Of a stretch of DNA of 8,544 bases, positions 6,928-8,544 are shown piece by piece. The DNA is from Lachnospiraceae bacterium (GTDB lineage: Bacteria > Bacillota_A > Clostridia > Lachnospirales > Lachnospiraceae), in assembly GCA_017632755.1 (NCBI GenBank), contig JAGBQU010000315.1:1-8544 (forward strand). The letters run 5' to 3'. The translations under genes were made by a program, and so were the position numbers. Under the pieces are notes generated by a model, which saw only the letters and a list, made by a program, of their open reading frames with translations, had not been told where the DNA came from and made no database searches. Within the stretch, counting starts at the first letter, position 1; every line of letters starts with the position of its first letter.

Positions 6928-6956
6928 TGTTTTCTCTCTATCCGCCGTCAAACTCC

Positions 6957-7352
6957 TCAGGGGTTTCCGGTGGAAAACAGATACAGCTTTCGCACCTTTT
7001 GCCCCGTATCCGCTGCCGTTACCTGGTACGCCCCCGAAATCATCTGAAACGAAAGGTTTGCCCGATATACCTGTATATCAAAATCATCTCCCGGCATGCC
7101 ATCATCCCTCACCTCACGAAACGATATCGTGATCGGATCCGATGTGCCGAGCACATAATTACTTCCTTCCCGGAAATAATCCGTTACCGCATACCCGAAT
7201 TTCTCATTGTCTCGATCGACATCGGTGGTCTCACGCATCAGGTTGGAAGCAAGCCGGATACAACTGTACAGGATCCCCATGATCAGCGCCAGCACCGTAA
7301 AGGCCACCACCACTTCCACCATGGTCATACCGCGATCTCGATTTTTATGCAC
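6957..7352 (-). CDS. Minor pilin, GspI/PilV-like prepilin (131 aa)
   Basis: This is a short prepilin with an 8-residue leader, MHKNRDRG, cut before MTMVEVVVAFTVLALIMGIL, with Glu5 present. The mature protein is 123 residues, a size typical of GspI/PilV. After the helix it continues through RETTDVDRDNEKFGYAVTDY to a small beta domain ending in LYLFSTGNP. The open frame begins at a GTG at 7361, but that codon lies within the ribosome site. GTG 7352, 8 nt after GGAGG, is the better start, so the protein begins at MHKNRDRG. It follows the upstream gene by 13 nt, with its ribosome site overlapping that gene's stop, so translation is probably coupled. Function as a minor or initiating pilin is inferred from leader and neighbours. 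Confidence 0.85.
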   Translation of the reverse strand: MHKNRDRGMTMVEVVVAFTVLALIMGILYSCIRLASNLMRETTDVDRDNEKFGYAVTDYFREGSNYVLGTSDPITISFREVRDDGMPGDDFDIQVYRANLSFQMISGAYQVTAADTGQKVRKLYLFSTGNP

Positions 7353-7357
7353 CCTGC

Positions 7358-7366
7358 TCACCTCCT
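7358..7366 (-). promoter_or_regulatory. Shine-Dalgarno site deciding the PilV-like start
   Basis: AGGAGGTGA overlaps the stop of the upstream gene. It leaves no spacing to the GTG at 7361 but an ideal 8 nt to the GTG at 7352, which sets the start. Confidence 0.75.
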
Positions 7367-7875
7367 CAATAATATTCTCGGAACTCGTATTTTAAACTGC
7401 CGGCTTCTTCCGTTACCAAAAATTTACCGGTGCAGGACGCCATTGTCTGCTTTCCGTCATCCACAGATACGGTTAACACGAGGTTCCCGCGCGAAGACTT
7501 CCGATCCAGGACAATTGTGATCCCTCCGTAAACTGCTCCGGATGCGGACATATCCGCTTTGAGCGTTTCCGTATCCTTGTCTCCCCGCATAAACGCATCA
7601 ATGTGATCGATCAATTCATCATTCGGAGTGCCCGCCCCCGGAGCAGCCTTCGTCTCCAGTTTCGTCCGCATCACTTCGAAGAAAGACATTGCCTGCTGGT
7701 AATACAGCTCGTCCCTTCCCTCATCGTTGGCCGTGGCGAACATCTGATATGCCGCCAAAAGCAGCATAAGCGAAAGGATCAGCACCACAGCCATGACACA
7801 CACCACTACGATCATGGCTGCACCGCGGTTTGGACTTATATCCGTATGCCTGCTCTTTCGTTTGTATATTCTCAT
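7366..7875 (-). CDS. Prepilin-like protein without Glu5, GspK/PilX-like (169 aa)
   Basis: A basic 18-residue leader, MRIYKRKSRHTDISPNRG, precedes AAMIVVVCVMAVVLILSLML. The Gly|Ala junction and long hydrophobic helix (to about residue 45) mark a type III signal, but position +5 is Val rather than Glu. That is the known hallmark of GspK-type tip subunits and of many PilX-type pilins. The mature part of 151 residues continues with a helix (DELYYQQAMSFFEVMRTKLE) and a beta-rich end (GGITIVLDRKSSRGNLVLTV, then a conserved-looking GKFLVTEEAG). It lacks the large inserted domain of proteobacterial GspK. ATG 7875 has GAGG/GGGGA upstream and lies 15 nt after the previous stop. As the first prepilin in the operon it may cap the fibre tip; that role is inferred. 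Confidence 0.8.
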   Translation of the reverse strand: MRIYKRKSRHTDISPNRGAAMIVVVCVMAVVLILSLMLLLAAYQMFATANDEGRDELYYQQAMSFFEVMRTKLETKAAPGAGTPNDELIDHIDAFMRGDKDTETLKADMSASGAVYGGITIVLDRKSSRGNLVLTVSVDDGKQTMASCTGKFLVTEEAGSLKYEFREYY

Positions 7876-7890
7876 ATACCTCTTCCCCTG

Positions 7891-8544
7891 CTATTGTACT
7901 TTCACTCTGCTAAATCCTCTGTTTGTGTCATCACCGAGATGTCTGAGGAATATATATTTCGGATCAGCCAGGCCATTGGTATAATCAGCGATGACACCTT
8001 TTTTACTCTTATATGTTTCAAACTCCTCAGGCGTCAGCGCAAACTCCTGTGACACACCTCCATCCGCGCCAAAATCCGCATGCCATACATAAACGTACAG
8101 ATCACTGTAATCTGCGATGTGCAGTGAGTCGTCAAGCTGCAATGACAGTTCGACTGTCTTTGTCTGCGTCGCCATCATCGTGACATAATCGTTTGCTGTA
8201 CGCGTGAGTATGACAGGCTTGCCATCCGGATCAGCATTGGGTGTACCGATCAGTGCGACGCCAAAGCCCTGTTCCACCTTCGGCCGGTACTGCTGCGTGC
8301 AGTTGAAGCTTACATCCGCCTTAAAGTCCACCCTATCATCGGCAGAATCCACCGCGAAGCTGGTATTTGTAAGTCCGATCGTTGTACCATGCGGTACAGG
8401 CTCACCGCCCGATGGCATATAGACCGACTTCGCATATTCTTCCGCACTCTCATTCACCACTGCACCGGTTTCGGCATCATATTCCCTTGCATATGCAACC
8501 ACGGTTGAAACAGATCCATTCGTCACAGGATGTTTGTCACGCGC
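7891..8544 (-). CDS. Unrecognised, probably exported protein, 5' end beyond the window
   Basis: The frame is open through the right edge, giving 217 visible residues ending in RGFSRVKVQ and a TAG stop. The in-frame GTG at 8526 has no ribosome site, and the frame continues upstream as ARDKHP, so the true start lies outside. The visible part has no membrane span. It is rich in Thr, Val, Asp and Gly with alternating hydrophobic residues (for example TKTVELSLQLDDSLHIADY and LYVYVWHADFG), which suggests beta-sandwich extracellular modules. There is one cysteine (SFNCTQQ). It ends 15 nt before a prepilin gene in the same direction, so it belongs to the pilus operon. By position it could be a large tip-associated adhesin or minor pilin; I cannot name a family. 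Confidence 0.75.
   Translation of the reverse strand, partial: ARDKHPVTNGSVSTVVAYAREYDAETGAVVNESAEEYAKSVYMPSGGEPVPHGTTIGLTNTSFAVDSADDRVDFKADVSFNCTQQYRPKVEQGFGVALIGTPNADPDGKPVILTRTANDYVTMMATQTKTVELSLQLDDSLHIADYSDLYVYVWHADFGADGGVSQEFALTPEEFETYKSKKGVIADYTNGLADPKYIFLRHLGDDTNRGFSRVKVQ

Noticed and set aside
6804..7520. 238-codon open frame on the plus strand spanning three minor-pilin genes
   Set aside because: It lies opposite genes with clear prepilin leaders and shows no domain or ribosome site; shadow ORF.
1..8544. Type II secretion system instead of a type IV pilus
   Set aside because: The pilin set, the PilM/PilN/PilO order and lack of secretin or GspC genes in a probable Gram-positive favour T4P, although the families overlap and several components resemble Gsp proteins.

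Overview
The window holds one continuous stretch of a type IV pilus (T4P) biogenesis cluster. All ten genes lie on the minus strand, so transcription runs from high to low coordinates. No gene is supported on the plus strand; the long plus-strand ORFs are antisense shadows. The source is most likely a Gram-positive anaerobe of the Clostridia, with a Lachnospiraceae-like member as the best guess. The reasons are near-balanced base composition, strong AGGAGG-type ribosome sites, clostridial-type PilB and PilC sequences, a fused PilM-PilN, and no PilP or PilQ secretin gene between pilO and pilB. The organism call is inference.

Layout in transcription order. (1) 8544-7891: the C-terminal part of an unrecognised protein that runs off the right edge. 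(2) 7875-6862: three small proteins with type III (prepilin) signal sequences. These are a GspK/PilX-like protein without Glu5, a GspI/PilV-like protein and a GspJ/PilW-like protein, which together make a plausible priming or tip complex. (3) 5988-5859: the only substantial AT-rich gap. It carries a near-consensus promoter with an extended -10, a perfect 12-bp tandem repeat upstream and a 10-bp palindrome at the predicted start site. (4) 5858-5403: the major pilin pilA, followed by a perfect 11-bp hairpin. (5) 5326-4865: an unrecognised single-span membrane protein. (6) 4837-3641 pilC, 3629-2160 pilM/pilN fusion, 2155-1376 pilO, 1306 to the left edge pilB: the assembly machine.

How the parts fit. 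Prepilins would be cleaved by a prepilin peptidase that is not in the window. The minor pilins would seed the fibre and PilA would form its bulk. PilB would power extension through the PilC platform, aligned by the PilMN fusion and PilO. PilB opens with an MshEN-type domain that may bind cyclic di-GMP, suggesting post-translational control of extension. The promoter and hairpin flanking pilA suggest that the major pilin is expressed separately from, and more strongly than, the rest of the operon. PilT, PilD and the rest of PilB lie outside the window or elsewhere.

Four start codons were moved downstream of the longest open frame because a clear Shine-Dalgarno sequence places them there: pilO at 2155, pilC at 4837, the 153-aa protein at 5326 and the PilV-like gene at 7352. 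No rRNA, tRNA, CRISPR array or insertion sequence was seen.
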